64,000 bases of DNA from Trochalopteron elliotii. Taxonomy: Eukaryota > Chordata > Aves > Passeriformes > Leiothrichidae. Below, piece after piece: positions 1-14,363 of this stretch. The DNA is taken from assembly GCA_024734555.1 (NCBI GenBank), contig JANPWX010000098.1:1051668-1115667 (forward strand). Direction: 5' to 3'. Under the pieces are notes generated by a model that was given only the letters and a program-made list of their open reading frames with translations, made no database searches and was not told the DNA's origin. A program made the position numbers and the translations under genes. Within the stretch, counting starts at the first letter, position 1, and each line of letters opens with the position of its first letter.

Positions 1-111
1 ACTAATCATTTGTGACTGATCCCCCCTCATTTTACTGGGTGGATTTTTTGTAGTCATCTGTTGACACTGGCTTGCTTAAATAGAAAAAGAAATTGTTGGC
101 TTGTAATTTCA

Positions 112-158
<47 letters not shown>

Positions 159-3100
159 GTGAGTATCTGGACATACTTGGTTCAAATTTGATTTAATCAT
201 ATCTATGTATCTGCATATATACACAATTCTGTCTATACATCAAATAATGTTACAGTGTTAGGGCTTGAAACTGAAGCTGGTTTTATTGACCGCAGGGCAA
301 TAGGAATGCAAGAAAATAACAGAACTGTGAGATATTGACAGTAAGAACTAAATTCCTGGGTTTTATGTGATTAAAGTTCTTTCTGTTAGAGCAGAAACCA
401 ATAGATCATCTTCACTTTCATAGTAGTCAAGGCCAGGAAATTTCAGTGTCAGCTTTGAAACAAGAAAATATCACTTTCTAAACCAGTGATATGAGTGAAA
501 ATATCCAGCAATTGCAAGACTAATACAAACCCTTCTCCAGTTGTTTGCATCAAAGTGTACTAGAACTGCAGCATGGCTAAAAATATTTTCATGCAAGGAA
601 ATTAATCTTTGTCTGTGTTTCATCATTCTATTGCCACCACATATGGAATCCTTTGGTTAGATGTTTGTGTAGTCATGCAGATTGTAGGGGGCATGTTTAA
701 CTAGTAAGCTTGGCTACATAAGGAAACATTGTTTTTTTCAGTTCAAATTGTCTAGATAATGGAATTAAAAATGCAATAGTTCTGATTTATTTTGCCAACT
801 ATTACATTCTGTATGGCAAAGCTGCAGGTTTGCCTAAGAACAGGAGCTCATATCCTGACTTCTTAGAGGATGGGGAGCACACCTAAGGTGAACATGGAAA
901 AATCCTGGTGACATGTTGGAGTGCTACTTATGAACATATACAGGTTTAGATTAAATGTATATAAATATATTTGGAGGCGGAGACTTGAAGGATATATCCT
1001 AGGATCTTACTTCTCCATGTCCTTGTCTCAGACTGATTTGTTTTAAGCAGCTCCCTGAAGTATGTACACTCTTCTGCATACCTGTTTTGTTGAAAGTACA
1101 CAGACCTGGCACCATTGTGTTTGCCAGGCGTTCTCTTATCTCCTGCAAGCATTCAAACAAAAGTGTTCTATTGCTCCCTGAGTAATCCGTGGGTGATCTT
1201 AACATTGAGCAAAAGTCAGGGCAGGAACTTATGTTAAATTTCTTAGCTCAGGAGCAGACAGTCTCTGGAAGAAAGGGTGGTGGAGTAGGGAGAAGACGGC
1301 CCCAACTGAAATATCTGAAGGGTTTCATATATGAAAACATTGCATAAGCATAAAAGTGCTGAAATGTTAGATAGTATAAACTGAGCTTCATAATATATCC
1401 TGGGTTTAATAAAGCTGCTTGTATATAGGCTTTGATGTTAGTGTTTTCTTATAGTAGAACTCTCAAACCTATCTAGACCCAGTTTCTGTTTGCATGGTAA
1501 TTTTAGTGTCCAGTTCTACAAGGCAAATTTGGCCCATTTTTAAGCATACAGATAGTCTTACTGAGCAACAGGGATTATTGAATACAATGTATAATACTGT
1601 GCCTTGTGTAGAGGGCATATTTAAGTCTCTGTTGCAACAATTATTACACTTGGATGGGGCAGGGAAGTTTAAAAATACCCCAGTTAATTAGTAGCAGCTT
1701 TTTGCATGTGCCCCCTACCCCAAAAGAAAAGAAAAAACATGTTGCTCCCTGAACAGTTAACTGATACATTGACATTATCTGCTACATTGCTTTCTGGTGC
1801 GGGAAAAATAGAAAAAAACAAACACATTATTTCTGAAAAAAATAAAGAATTTTTAAATTATTTTTTTGTTTAGTCCTAAAAAATAGCTTTGTGCCCTGCT
1901 TAGAGATACAGTGCTTAGTATATAAGATACCTGCTTAGTTTAATCAAGGTCAACACTTTTTTGTTTATAATTTTCCTTTACTGCAACTAAAACTATGGCT
2001 CGGGCCTGGAAAGGGGAAACATGATAAGTCCCAGACTCAGCGTGCTATCTCTAGATGCTTTAGAGCAATCAGAAACCCATGAGCTTGAATTATATTCTGT
2101 AGTCTTTAGGTGTATACAGAATTTCTCTGTGATAGTTAAGGACATGGATTTATAGGACAAAAAGTAACCTGGGCCTGGTCTCTGATCAGTGTTGTAATTT
2201 CTAGATTAATCTCACCTGGGGAATTATTCAGTTTATCGTACAAGTGCACTCACACACCACGCACACACACAAAAAGGGTACAAATTAATGAAGTGCAAAG
2301 TAGGAAAAGACTGGTATAGTACGATAAAATGTATTAATTGCCATCAGATATATTCTAATGCTGTATTCTAAATTTCAAGATAAAAAATCTGGATGAGGAA
2401 CATTGGATTTATATAGCTTTTAAATGAATGGTCGCTGTGCTCGCAAAATATGTAAGGGGAAGACTGAAACACGGTTTGAAAAATAAATCTTCGTATTAGC
2501 TGAGAACAATTTTTCAGTAGTTAGCACAAATATTTTCTGTGCCTTGTGAAGTGTTTCTATAACAAGTGGGGAGTCAAGGTTCCATTTAGAAATGTGTGTA
2601 CCCCTTAATGATTTTCTTTCTTAATCCAGGTTAGGTAGGTAGAAATCACTGTCTTTGAGCTGTTCCACTGGGTTTTTTGATGCTGAAAAAAATACAGTAT
2701 GTGTGTGGTGCCAGAATTTGTTGGGAACAGGAAAGGCATATTTTGTATCCATACTAAATGTGTCGGCTTAGTGCATAGAAGACTTGACCCTTGTCAGATG
2801 TTTTGAAGTTAACTGGCTGACTTATGGATTAATGAGTTTAAGACTGAAGTCAACCAGCGACAGGAATGAGCTTTGTTGTGTGAGTGTGTGTGTGTGGCTG
2901 TGGTGCAGATTTACAAATTTTTATAATGCTTTCAGCTGGACCATGAAAGTCTGATGTAAAGCTTATCTCTGATCTCTGACTATGGCCATACTCGTGGGAT
3001 CGTGTTTTTGTGTTCGGGGGGAGGGAGATGAATTCTTTAACACTTGACACCTGGCTCTGCCAGGTTTCTAGCTATACTCTTAGAAACAGCACTATTCAAG

Positions 3101-3240
3101 GCATTAATAAAGTTAAACCCCTTAAGCTGTATGACCAGTAGGTCATAAAAACTGTTGTTGAGTATTGTGACCAGTCTTTCTTTCACAGATGGATTATCAT
3201 CCTGAACAACTAACTCTTTTTTCTTTTCTATTTTTTATAG
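1..3240 (+). other. FMN2: FMN2 intron upstream of first visible exon
   Basis: AT-rich sequence with no recognised exon. It holds a 42-base T run (116-157), a short CA-rich stretch near 2250-2275 and a short GT repeat at 2880-2896. It ends in a strong pyrimidine tract and AG at 3239-3240. Short open frames at 946-1205, 1494-1691 and 2850-3050 have no protein-like composition and are treated as chance. Confidence 0.75.
116..157 (+). repeat. Poly-T homopolymer, 42 bases
   Basis: An uninterrupted run of 42 T. No retrotransposon body is recognised on either side, so it could be the reverse complement of an old poly-A tail or a simple expansion. Its exact length may be affected by sequencing error. 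Confidence 0.9.
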
Positions 3241-3302
3241 CTGTTGTGAACTTGGACAACTCTGTGGTTGACCTAGAGACGCTGCAAGCCCTGTATGAGA
3301 AT
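3241..3302 (+). CDS. FMN2: FMN2 FH2 exon (first visible), 62 nt
   Basis: Preceded by a T-rich tract and AG (3239-3240) and followed by the donor gtgagt at 3303. The first two bases finish a split codon, so the incoming intron is phase 1; the outgoing one is phase 0. It encodes (A)VVNLDNSVVDLETLQALYEN, residues 1-21 of the visible fragment; the first residue depends on a base in the upstream exon. In formins the VDLETLQALYEN stretch lies in the helical core of FH2, in or near the part called the knob, just before a helix rich in charged residues (family knowledge). An open frame starting at 3189 runs through this exon but includes intron on both sides and is not the real coding unit. Confidence 0.93.
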
Positions 3303-4689
3303 GTGAGTAATCAGAGGAAGTCCATAAAATGTAGGAATACTGTGTGTCCATGTGAAGGTATTTTTACTTGGCATCAATGATATTCAGAAAGCTTATAAAA
3401 CAAGTCCTTTATTGAAGTGACTTTATTTTCACCAAAAGCAATGAAAATACCAAGTATATTAATTGCATGTATTGCCATTGTGTATTTTATGAAGTGCATG
3501 TATTTCTACATAAGTAACATGAGAAACTTTTAAATGACTGAACAGACATTAATTTTCCTCCTTCTTTGCTTCTTGGGTGTGGCAGTCTTTGATCAATGGT
3601 ATGAAACTTTACACTCCACATCTTTGACTTCACTTTGGAATTTCACTTACATAAAAATACTGTTCAACTAAAAAAAAGGTTTTGATAACAAAAATAGTTT
3701 TCTTGATGGAACTGGAATATGTAATTATTGTTGCTTCAGGGATTGCTCCAAAATAATTTTTACTCCTTGAAAGGAAAAGAATTGCTCTAAGGTAATGTAA
3801 TATAAAGTAGTGGCTTCCATGGGCTTAATAAATGTCTGGTAGTAATAATCAGAGAGATTTGGCCTCTAGGTATGTAAAATCAGGGATTCAGAATATGCTC
3901 AGGCATGTTCTAAAACTTGACAAAGCCTGTCACATAAAAAATTCAAAATCCCAAATCTTAGAAGAGTGTTCCTGCCTTCAGCTGAGGCCGGTGAACATTA
4001 CCCCTTTCTGTGAGTGCCTTGCTTGGATACATGGAGGTCTGGCTAGACATCTCTAGAAAGAGTGGGGAGGCTTTCTCTTTGCCCTCCAAAGAACCTGGAA
4101 ATACGAGTCGCAGAGATGTGAGCCACAGAAAGGCACTGAAGGCCAATGTTGTGTTGCATTGGAGACTTAACTTCCCTCATGTACTTTTGATAATGTTAAT
4201 TAATTTTACACCTTTCAGATATTTGGTTTTTAAACTTTAGCTTTTAGTTACCTCCTTTGGAATGATTTGATGGTTTATGAAGTCCCTCTAAATAGTCCAC
4301 TTTGAGGTGCAAAAAGAGAGATTGTAAGCTCTAGTCCACTTTACAGAAAAAGTGAGGAGCTAAACAAAACAGAAAAAAACCAAAAGTCTGACGAGAGCTA
4401 GAAAGGACTTTTCCTATTCATCACTGAAGAGCTAGCTTGCCCAACACTGCTCTAGGAAGATAATGGTCAAAAGCAAAACCTATTCTAACAATATTCCTAA
4501 TCTCTATGAACACTTTTCTTCTTTGCTCCACATCTTTTATGTTTTGGCCTATGGTATTTTATTATAAATTATTTCTAATCTACTTCCTTACACTGTGCAG
4601 ATATATCCCATGCCATACAGTTTTTAGCATGCAAAAAGATTTGAACTAATTTTATGTTACATATGTGTGAATGTGAGAGATTTTCTTGT

Positions 4690-4739
4690 GGGAAGTATGG
4701 AATAGATAATCAGTCATAATCAGTTTTTCCATACTTCCC
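4690..4739. repeat. Perfect 13-bp inverted repeat (hairpin candidate)
   Basis: Left arm 4690-4702 (gggaagtatggaa) is the exact reverse complement of right arm 4727-4739 (ttccatacttccc), separated by 24 bases. Pairing does not extend on either side. The stem is short for a microRNA precursor; it could be the trace of a small inverted-repeat element or chance. Confidence 0.8.
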
Positions 4740-5087
4740 TCTCTTACAGTGAACAAGATTTTTTTTTTTTAAATCTTCCTTTTATGTTGATAATGTACTA
4801 ATACTTTTCAAATGTTTACTTACTGTCATCTCTAATATACTTCATAATCCGAATATAATGGATTATTTGCAAATTTGCAATTCATTGAAATAACCAAATG
4901 TCATTGTGTTAATTTTGTAATTACCTTCACTTATTACAGCAAATGTCTAGGCAATGTCCTGATTAAGGAAAATACAATATGTTAATCTCAGGAAAGACTC
5001 AAATTTTTTGAATGTCTAATATATTTCTTTACTTTGAATAGAAAACAGACCAGTCCAACTTTATTATATTTCCTTGGGTACAAGACA

Positions 5088-5133
5088 GAAAAAAAACCCA
5101 AAACCACAACCAAAAAACCCAACCAAAAACCAG
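5088..5133. repeat. A/C-rich simple sequence
   Basis: Low-complexity stretch made of A runs broken by CCC, CC and CAC. It looks like the reverse complement of the G/T-rich tracts that recur elsewhere in the window on the + strand. Confidence 0.6.
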
Positions 5134-6691
5134 AGAACATGAAAAGCCCTCAGTTTACTTGGAGAGGGTTTTATAAGGGGACCTGGATCTTCTTTTTGAA
5201 AAAACTGTGTCTTGAAAGAAGCTTTCTTTTTAGTTGACTTTTGTTTTCTTTTTTTCATTTCAGCCTTTTGTCAAAACAATTCAGACCTTGCATTTTCATC
5301 CTTTGCTAGCTTCACTAATTATAACAATATTGTTCAGTAACAGTTGTAGGCAATGGGTGATACCAGAGAGCCTGGCATGTTTGATTCCTCCCTTATTTCT
5401 CAATCTCATCCTATGTTCTAAGTGGGAAAAACTTTGCAGCATCCATTTACTTTGTAGCCATTAACTTAATTTTTAGTTCTTAGGATTTATTTATTGGATT
5501 GATTTTTTTTTTTCTGGATATTTAAATATCACTGTACTAGTCCTTAGTCTTTCTATTTGATCTGTATGGAACATATGGGAGCATTTGTTCTACAGTCTTC
5601 CTTCAGAATGCAATCATTTCTTCTGATTGCATGTGTCTGGCATAGTGCTTTCCCTTCTTAAATGTGAATGAAATTTGGGCAGTCTCCAAACCTAAACACA
5701 CCCTAATTTCAAAAGCCACAGTCCCAAGGGTTCAATTCCTGTTTACTGAGGAATTAAACTCTTGTTAAACCACAAAGTTATTGTATATATCTTAGTGACT
5801 TTTTATAAACAAAGAAGCCCACACCCCACCAAAGACCCAAGCCCTCAGTAATTTATTTAGTATTATTAAGTTGAATTGCATTAAGTGAGAAGGGCTGTGT
5901 TACTGCAGCATTGTACTGTACAGTCAAATAGCTCTTACGTGTGGTTGTGTAGCTTGCTTTATGAAGAGTTGTTTAAATGTGTTGATAATTAGTTATGTAT
6001 TAATATCTAGACAGTTTTAATAGAAGAACCTTTATAGATAAAACTACGTGTGGAAGTGTTACTTAAATGTGCTTTTACAAATTCTCTAATAACAGTGCTA
6101 TCAGGTGACAGCTGTAATTAGAGAGAGCACATGTAAAATTCATTCAAGTTGCTGTGTGGTGTTAGGACATATTAGTTGTGATGAGAAACGTAGTGATTGG
6201 CAAATCAGTGAATGTTTGCTTTGAAAACAGATTGCCTCAAGCTGGGGTTGTAGCCAAACACTGAAACAAGGTATGTCTGCTTCTGTTTGTGTCTTTGCTA
6301 CATCATGAAAACAGTTTATAAAAATGGATTAAAAATGCTATTGAATCATTTATTATCTTTCATCTACGGATTTGCCCTTTTTGCATCGCAAAAGAAACAT
6401 GCATACTTTCATAATTAGGCTCCCATTAAATTGACCACACTGTCTTTGTCTTTAAAAGACTTAGGTCAATGCTTTCAAAAACCTCAAAATGCCTTTGCAA
6501 GAGAGAAAGGCATCCAGAAGTCTGAAGTATGACACTTCTCTGCCACTAAGATTTAAACTTTCTCCTCAATTATTTCTTGTGATTTTTTTTTTAAACTAGC
6601 AATTACAATGTGATGTCTTAATATTTTTTTGGCAAAGCCTATAAATTGTACTTGAGTTCTGATGATCCAGCTTCATAAGCATTTATTATAT

Positions 6692-6750
6692 AAGGATATT
6701 TAAGGATAAGGATATTTAAGGATAAGGATATTTAAGGATAAGGATATTTA
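6692..6750. repeat. 16-bp minisatellite, about 3.7 copies
   Basis: Unit aaggatatttaaggat is repeated exactly at 6692, 6708 and 6724, followed by an 11-base partial copy ending at 6750. Each unit itself contains aaggat twice, so it may have grown from a shorter motif. Absence of divergence suggests recent expansion. Confidence 0.92.
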
Positions 6751-8789
6751 TTATTAACCAGGGTATCTCTGTATATCCTACTTGTTTCAGCTAATGTTGA
6801 CAAAATTCCTTAGACAACTCACTCAATGTTTTTGAAATATATAATGCAAACTTTTGAAGTCAAGTTTGCAAAAAAACCTAAAATTTCATCCATTTAAACT
6901 GATCTAAACTCAGAGCTAAGGTTCTGTTGCAAGGAAAGAAAAAGCTAACCAGGAAATGTATAAGATTTATGTTGTGAGATGGAAAAAGGACCCTTATGAA
7001 ATTTGGTAAGAGTAAATACAGGCTAAATTGATATTCTAGAAGAAAATGGAAAAATAATTCAACTGAAGCAGAACATTTTTGCAGTATTTCATTCAGATTT
7101 ATGTTATGTGATTTTAGATATAGTTAATATCAAATTCTATTACATTATATTCTAGTACATTATATTTTTTCCAATTCTCATGCTATATATCTGTATGTAG
7201 CTAATATTCAAGGAAAGAAAGAGCAGTAACATTCAAAGAGGTGCTAATGCAATCAGATTAATGACTTGAGAAGTATTTTTTGGAGGCCAATATAAAAGCT
7301 CTTTTTTCAATTATCCATCTGCAAATCAGAGAACAAATAAGCATTAACAATAAAGAAAGCGGGTAAAAATTCTGAGAAATTATCTTTGATAATGTCTGTG
7401 CAAAAAACACAGTATTCCTTTTCTGTCAGAATTTAAAGTAGCCATAGAAGACAATTCTGGATACCTGAGCCATAATTCGTGACTTGAAATTCAGGTTTGA
7501 TTCTGAACTTGGACCATATACTTCAACTCTTTGATTTTGGTGAAGGGTGTAAACCTTCTCTCTTGAGTTTTGCTCTGGCCTGCCCATGAGTGGATCATGC
7601 TTAGCCTTTGTATCTTTGACAGTTGTTACTTCTTTGCATACACAACCTGAGAATAATGGCTTAAATAAGGAATAGGGTGTCTGCCTAACCTTTGGCCATG
7701 GGATTTGGTGCAGAAACATTAAGAGCTTGAACATGCATGTATGTAATAGATTGCTGTGATCAGCACACTAATATTTCACTATGTGTAGAAGGCCAGGAGA
7801 GAGAGAACTCTCAGTATTTATTCTAAAATACTCACAAATAACCATTTAGTTTTATGCTCTGTGCTAAAATACTTACTTCTCTTTAATTGTTATGCAAAAA
7901 ATGTCAAGTGATTTTCCTTCAGTTTAACAGAAGAGAACACACTTTACAGACTGGCCAGAAATAATGGAACTTAATTGAAATTGTTATTTCGAGAACTTGT
8001 TTACTTTTACAAAAAGCTAAGTTTTTTTTCAAAAATTTACAAGTGTAAATTGAATACATGAACTTTTTGAAATGTAGGTTGAATAAATAAAATAGCTCTT
8101 CCTACACAGTCATGTCATTTCCACACCTAGACCTCTGTGGCTCTGGTGAAGTGACCACTGGAATGCTACCTCTCTTGTCATCCTTCTCATTTCTAAAATT
8201 TGTAGATTTCACCTATTGCCAAGAGAGTTCTTACTGATTTGAGAAGTGATGGAAACTTTTTCTTTTGGCTCTCACTTGTGTAAGAGTGTTCTAGATTAAG
8301 TGTGGACATGTCCTATTTACATTGGCTTTTTTAACGCATAACCAAACCCAAGCCTTCTCCTCAACAGCACGTGCAATATTTAAGTTAATACTTCTGCAGT
8401 TAGTTGTCTGGTTTCTAGTCCTCATCCTGTCTCAGGAAGAGTCTTCTGAGATCGGATTAAAACTGGATTAAATTTTCTGATCCTACTATCTTGGAAACAT
8501 TCTTCTTCTCAAGATAGCATTATACAAGAAACAATTGCTACAATAATTATATTCACAGGTCCTATGTCTGCCTTGACTTTATGCAGAAAGGTACCTTTGG
8601 AGAATGAATTCCCAGGTTTCTTTCCTCACACTGAAGGGAAACTGGGATAGGGAATTCAGGAAACTAAGTTTTATGAATGGGCCACGGCCAGTATTCTAAA
8701 GTTAAAAACTGGTAAATAAGCCTCAGCCTACCCCTTGTTAACTGAGAAAGGCCTGATGCCATATAAACAAGCAGATGAAGGAAGGCCCA

Positions 8790-9161
8790 AGCAGGTCAAG
8801 GGAAGTGACCTGCTCAGCACTAGTGGGACCACATTTTAGGGTGCTGTGTGCAGATGTGGCCTCTCCAGGGCAAGAGACAGTGACTTACTGGGGCAAGGCT
8901 AGCACGGAGCAATGATGCTGGTTAAAGACTTGGAGAAATGTTATACAAAGAGAGGCTGAGAGACAGCTGGGAATGCTCAGTCTGGAAAAGAGAAAGCCCT
9001 GAGGAATCTTACCAGTATGTACAAATACCTGACTGGGGAGCGGGAGTAAAGAACACAGATCTAGACTCAGGGATGCCCAACATAAAGACAAGACATAGTG
9101 GGCCTTCTGAATTTGAAACACTGGAAATTCCATTTAAATAGCAACACCTCTCTCTCTCTCT

Positions 9162-9209
<48 letters not shown>

Positions 9210-9376
9210 TGGAACAGTCTCCCTAGAGAAGCCATCCAGTCTCCATCCTTGGGGATATTCAAAACCTGGCTGGATATGATACTGAGCAAGCTTCTCTAGC
9301 TGCCTCTGCTTTGTGTCAGTGTTCACCTAGACAGTCTCCAGGGTTCTCTTTAAACCTCAGCTATTCTGTTAATCTT
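8790..9376 (+). mobile_element. CR1 LINE fragment, 3' end of ORF2 and 3' UTR, sense
   Basis: Matches the CR1 3' region as I know it: an ORF2 end beginning near caagggaagtgacc, an agaggctgagaga segment, the ggaaattccatttaaa segment, then ggaacagtctccctagagaagcc, ccatccttggggatattcaaaacc and a degraded tail near cctcagctattctg. It is an old, 5'-truncated, noncoding copy. Between catttaaa and ggaacag the usual sequence is missing and replaced by CT dinucleotides and a 43-base T run (9147-9206). Boundaries are approximate. Confidence 0.85.
9147..9206 (+). repeat. (CT)n followed by 43-base poly-T inside CR1
   Basis: CT dinucleotides from 9147 pass into an unbroken T run at 9164-9206. The tract sits exactly where CR1 normally carries a short A-rich/T-rich segment leading to actgtgaggg, as the other CR1 copy in this window shows on the opposite strand near 29850-29895. 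Confidence 0.9.
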
Positions 9377-10772
9377 TGGTACAGGTACTAGCACCATTAT
9401 AATTTCTTAGTGTTGAGAACAAAGTTTATTGCTGGACAAAAAAATATGTTTGCAATATTCCCTCTCTGTTGAAGTATTTAGTATTGACATCAGACAACTT
9501 TAGAGATGATCTTTGAAGAACATCCACAGAAATGCTGACTAAATATTAGGATATGTGACATCGAAGACAGGTGACTTTGCAGTCATTTCCAAACTTCTTG
9601 AAGTAAAAAGAGAAACTCTGAAGGACTTCTGCTATATGACTCTTCAATCTCTTCATCTTTCTGTTTCCCATCAGTATTTTCTCCCTTTTCACATGGGAAG
9701 TTGTTCAGTAAGCTCAGAAAAAATGTCCAAACCCAGCTTCCTGGTTTCAGGTTCCTGATGGAGGAGGCATTATGATTTGAAACAGCTCTATCCCTCTTCT
9801 GCTAACCCTGCACATGCATTCTAGAGAGAATGCAGATGCGGCATATCTTACATTTTATCATTATCTGAGTGATTAGAATATTATTTTCCACTGTTATCTT
9901 CAAGTAAGTCCTGTGGTGGAGAAAGTTAACAAATGAGTGTCATTTTTTCTTACAGGAATAAAAGTAGATACACTTTTTTAACTCTTAGGCGGAATAATGT
10001 TTTGAATATCTTTTGAAAACTGCTATGATTGCCAAAAGAAGGGTCAGAGGGAGAAATTTTCATTTCACTTTTATCCCTTTCCATGCCATTCCATTTTCCC
10101 GTACTACAGTTTGGAAAAAAAATTTACCATAGCTTGGAGCACAGAAAAAAGTGAGGCTCAGTTTCTATTGATTGGGATATTGAAGAACAGACTTCACAGT
10201 GTGCCACAGAATTCTTCAAGAAGCTAGGCAGTTTATATATATATATATTTTTTTTTCTTATTAAGATAAAAATGAAAATAATTTTATTCCAAAGATTTAA
10301 TTATGCAGTGGTTCTCATGTAGTATATGTATGATAGTTCCATACTTATAAATCAAATATGATTTTTTTCTGAAGTGTTTTTTTCAAGTCCCAAATAAAAT
10401 TTAAATTGTAGTAAGAGAAATTGTGAAGAGAAATACAGGTCTCCTCTTGAGTCATTCAATTCAAACACTTCACAAATGAGCAAAGAAAAGGAATTGGGAA
10501 TGAAGATTTTCTCAGTGCATCATTGAATGAGTAAATACTTTGCAGACTGCTAGTAGTCAATATTATTATTTGCAAGATATTCTATTCTCCATCAGATTAA
10601 TTTATACTTATAATGAATTTGTGGACTGTTACAGTTTTACCATAAGCAGATGCTAGAAAGAAAAAAAAAAATCTATGAATTTGATTTGTTACAAGGGCAT
10701 ATTTATCTCTGTTGTTTGACTAGTCACAACCGTTTTTTGTTTTGTTTTGTTGTTTTTTTTTCTTTATTCCAG

Positions 10773-10864
10773 AGAGCACAATCAGATGAACTAGAAAAAA
10801 TAGAAAAGCATAGCAAGGCATCCAAGGAAAAAGAAAACGCCAAGTCTTTGGATAAGCCAGAACA
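10773..10864 (+). CDS. FMN2: FMN2 FH2 exon, 92 nt
   Basis: Acceptor ttccag ends at 10772 and donor gtaaga starts at 10865. It enters in phase 0 and leaves after two bases of a codon (CA, completed to CAG Gln by the next exon). It encodes fragment residues 22-51, starting [13 protein letters not shown] and ending [10 protein letters not shown]. The segment is highly charged and helical, and ends at the KPEQFL junction conserved in formin FH2 domains (family knowledge). The [11 protein letters not shown] form matches FMN2 rather than FMN1, which as I recall reads ELKLLDKPEQ here. It lies only 141 nt from the next exon. Confidence 0.95.
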
Positions 10865-14005
<3,141 letters not shown>

Positions 14006-14065
14006 GACAACAGCAGAAGTCTTCTGTCATACATTGTCTCATATTATTTGCGTAATTTTGATGAG
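14006..14065 (+). CDS. FMN2: FMN2 FH2 exon, 60 nt
   Basis: Acceptor tctacag ends at 14005 and donor gtgagt starts at 14066. Exactly 20 codons, phase 0 at both ends, encoding DNSRSLLSYIVSYYLRNFDE (fragment residues 145-164). It continues directly from DVKSS of the previous exon, giving the DVKSSDNSRSLL helix typical of FMN-type formins, which leads toward the coiled-coil part of FH2. Confidence 0.96.
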
Positions 14066-14242
14066 GTGAGTGAAAATTAAAATTAACTCTTAAATTCAGA
14101 TTAAGCAACCCAACTTACTAAATTTTCTCTTCTGCTGGCGAGATGCAGAAATATGTACAAATATTCTCTGTGCTTTCGGTTATGTATTTTAGTATAGAAA
14201 AAAGTAATGAGCACTATGCAACTGTTCATTTGTTTTTGTCAG
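14066..14242 (+). other. FMN2: FMN2 intron, 177 nt
   Basis: Short phase-0 intron from gtgagt to ttgtcag. No repeat is seen. Confidence 0.93.
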
Positions 14243-14363
14243 GATGCTGGAAGAGAACAATGCATCTTTCCTCTTCCGGATCCGCAAGATCTCTTCCAGG
14301 CTTCACAGTTGAAGTTTGATGATTTTCAAAAAGATCTCCGCAAAATGAAGAAAGATTTGCGAG
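14243..14363 (+). CDS. FMN2: FMN2 FH2 exon, 121 nt
   Basis: Acceptor tttgtcag ends at 14242 and donor gtactg starts at 14364. It enters in phase 0 and ends with one base (G) of a codon completed by CA in the next exon (GCA, Ala). It encodes fragment residues 165-204, from [20 protein letters not shown] to [10 protein letters not shown]. [14 protein letters not shown] is a family-conserved turn before a long charged helix. Reading through the donor would add about 33 residues and a stop at 14474-14476, so intron retention would remove the FH2 post region. Confidence 0.96.

Larger units (their letters stand above)
3303..10772 (+). other. FMN2: FMN2 intron, 7470 nt
   Basis: Begins gtgagt and ends in a long T-rich tract with ttccag. 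Contents: a 13-bp perfect inverted repeat (4690-4739), an A/C-rich simple stretch (5088-5133), a 16-bp minisatellite (6692-6750), a CR1 remnant with an internal (CT)n and poly-T run (8790-9376) and a short TA repeat near 10233-10247. Small open frames inside it are unsupported as genes. Confidence 0.85.

Noticed and set aside
9009..9326. Minus-strand frame with a long poly-lysine run
   Set aside because: The lysines come from the 43-base T run read in reverse inside a sense CR1 fragment.
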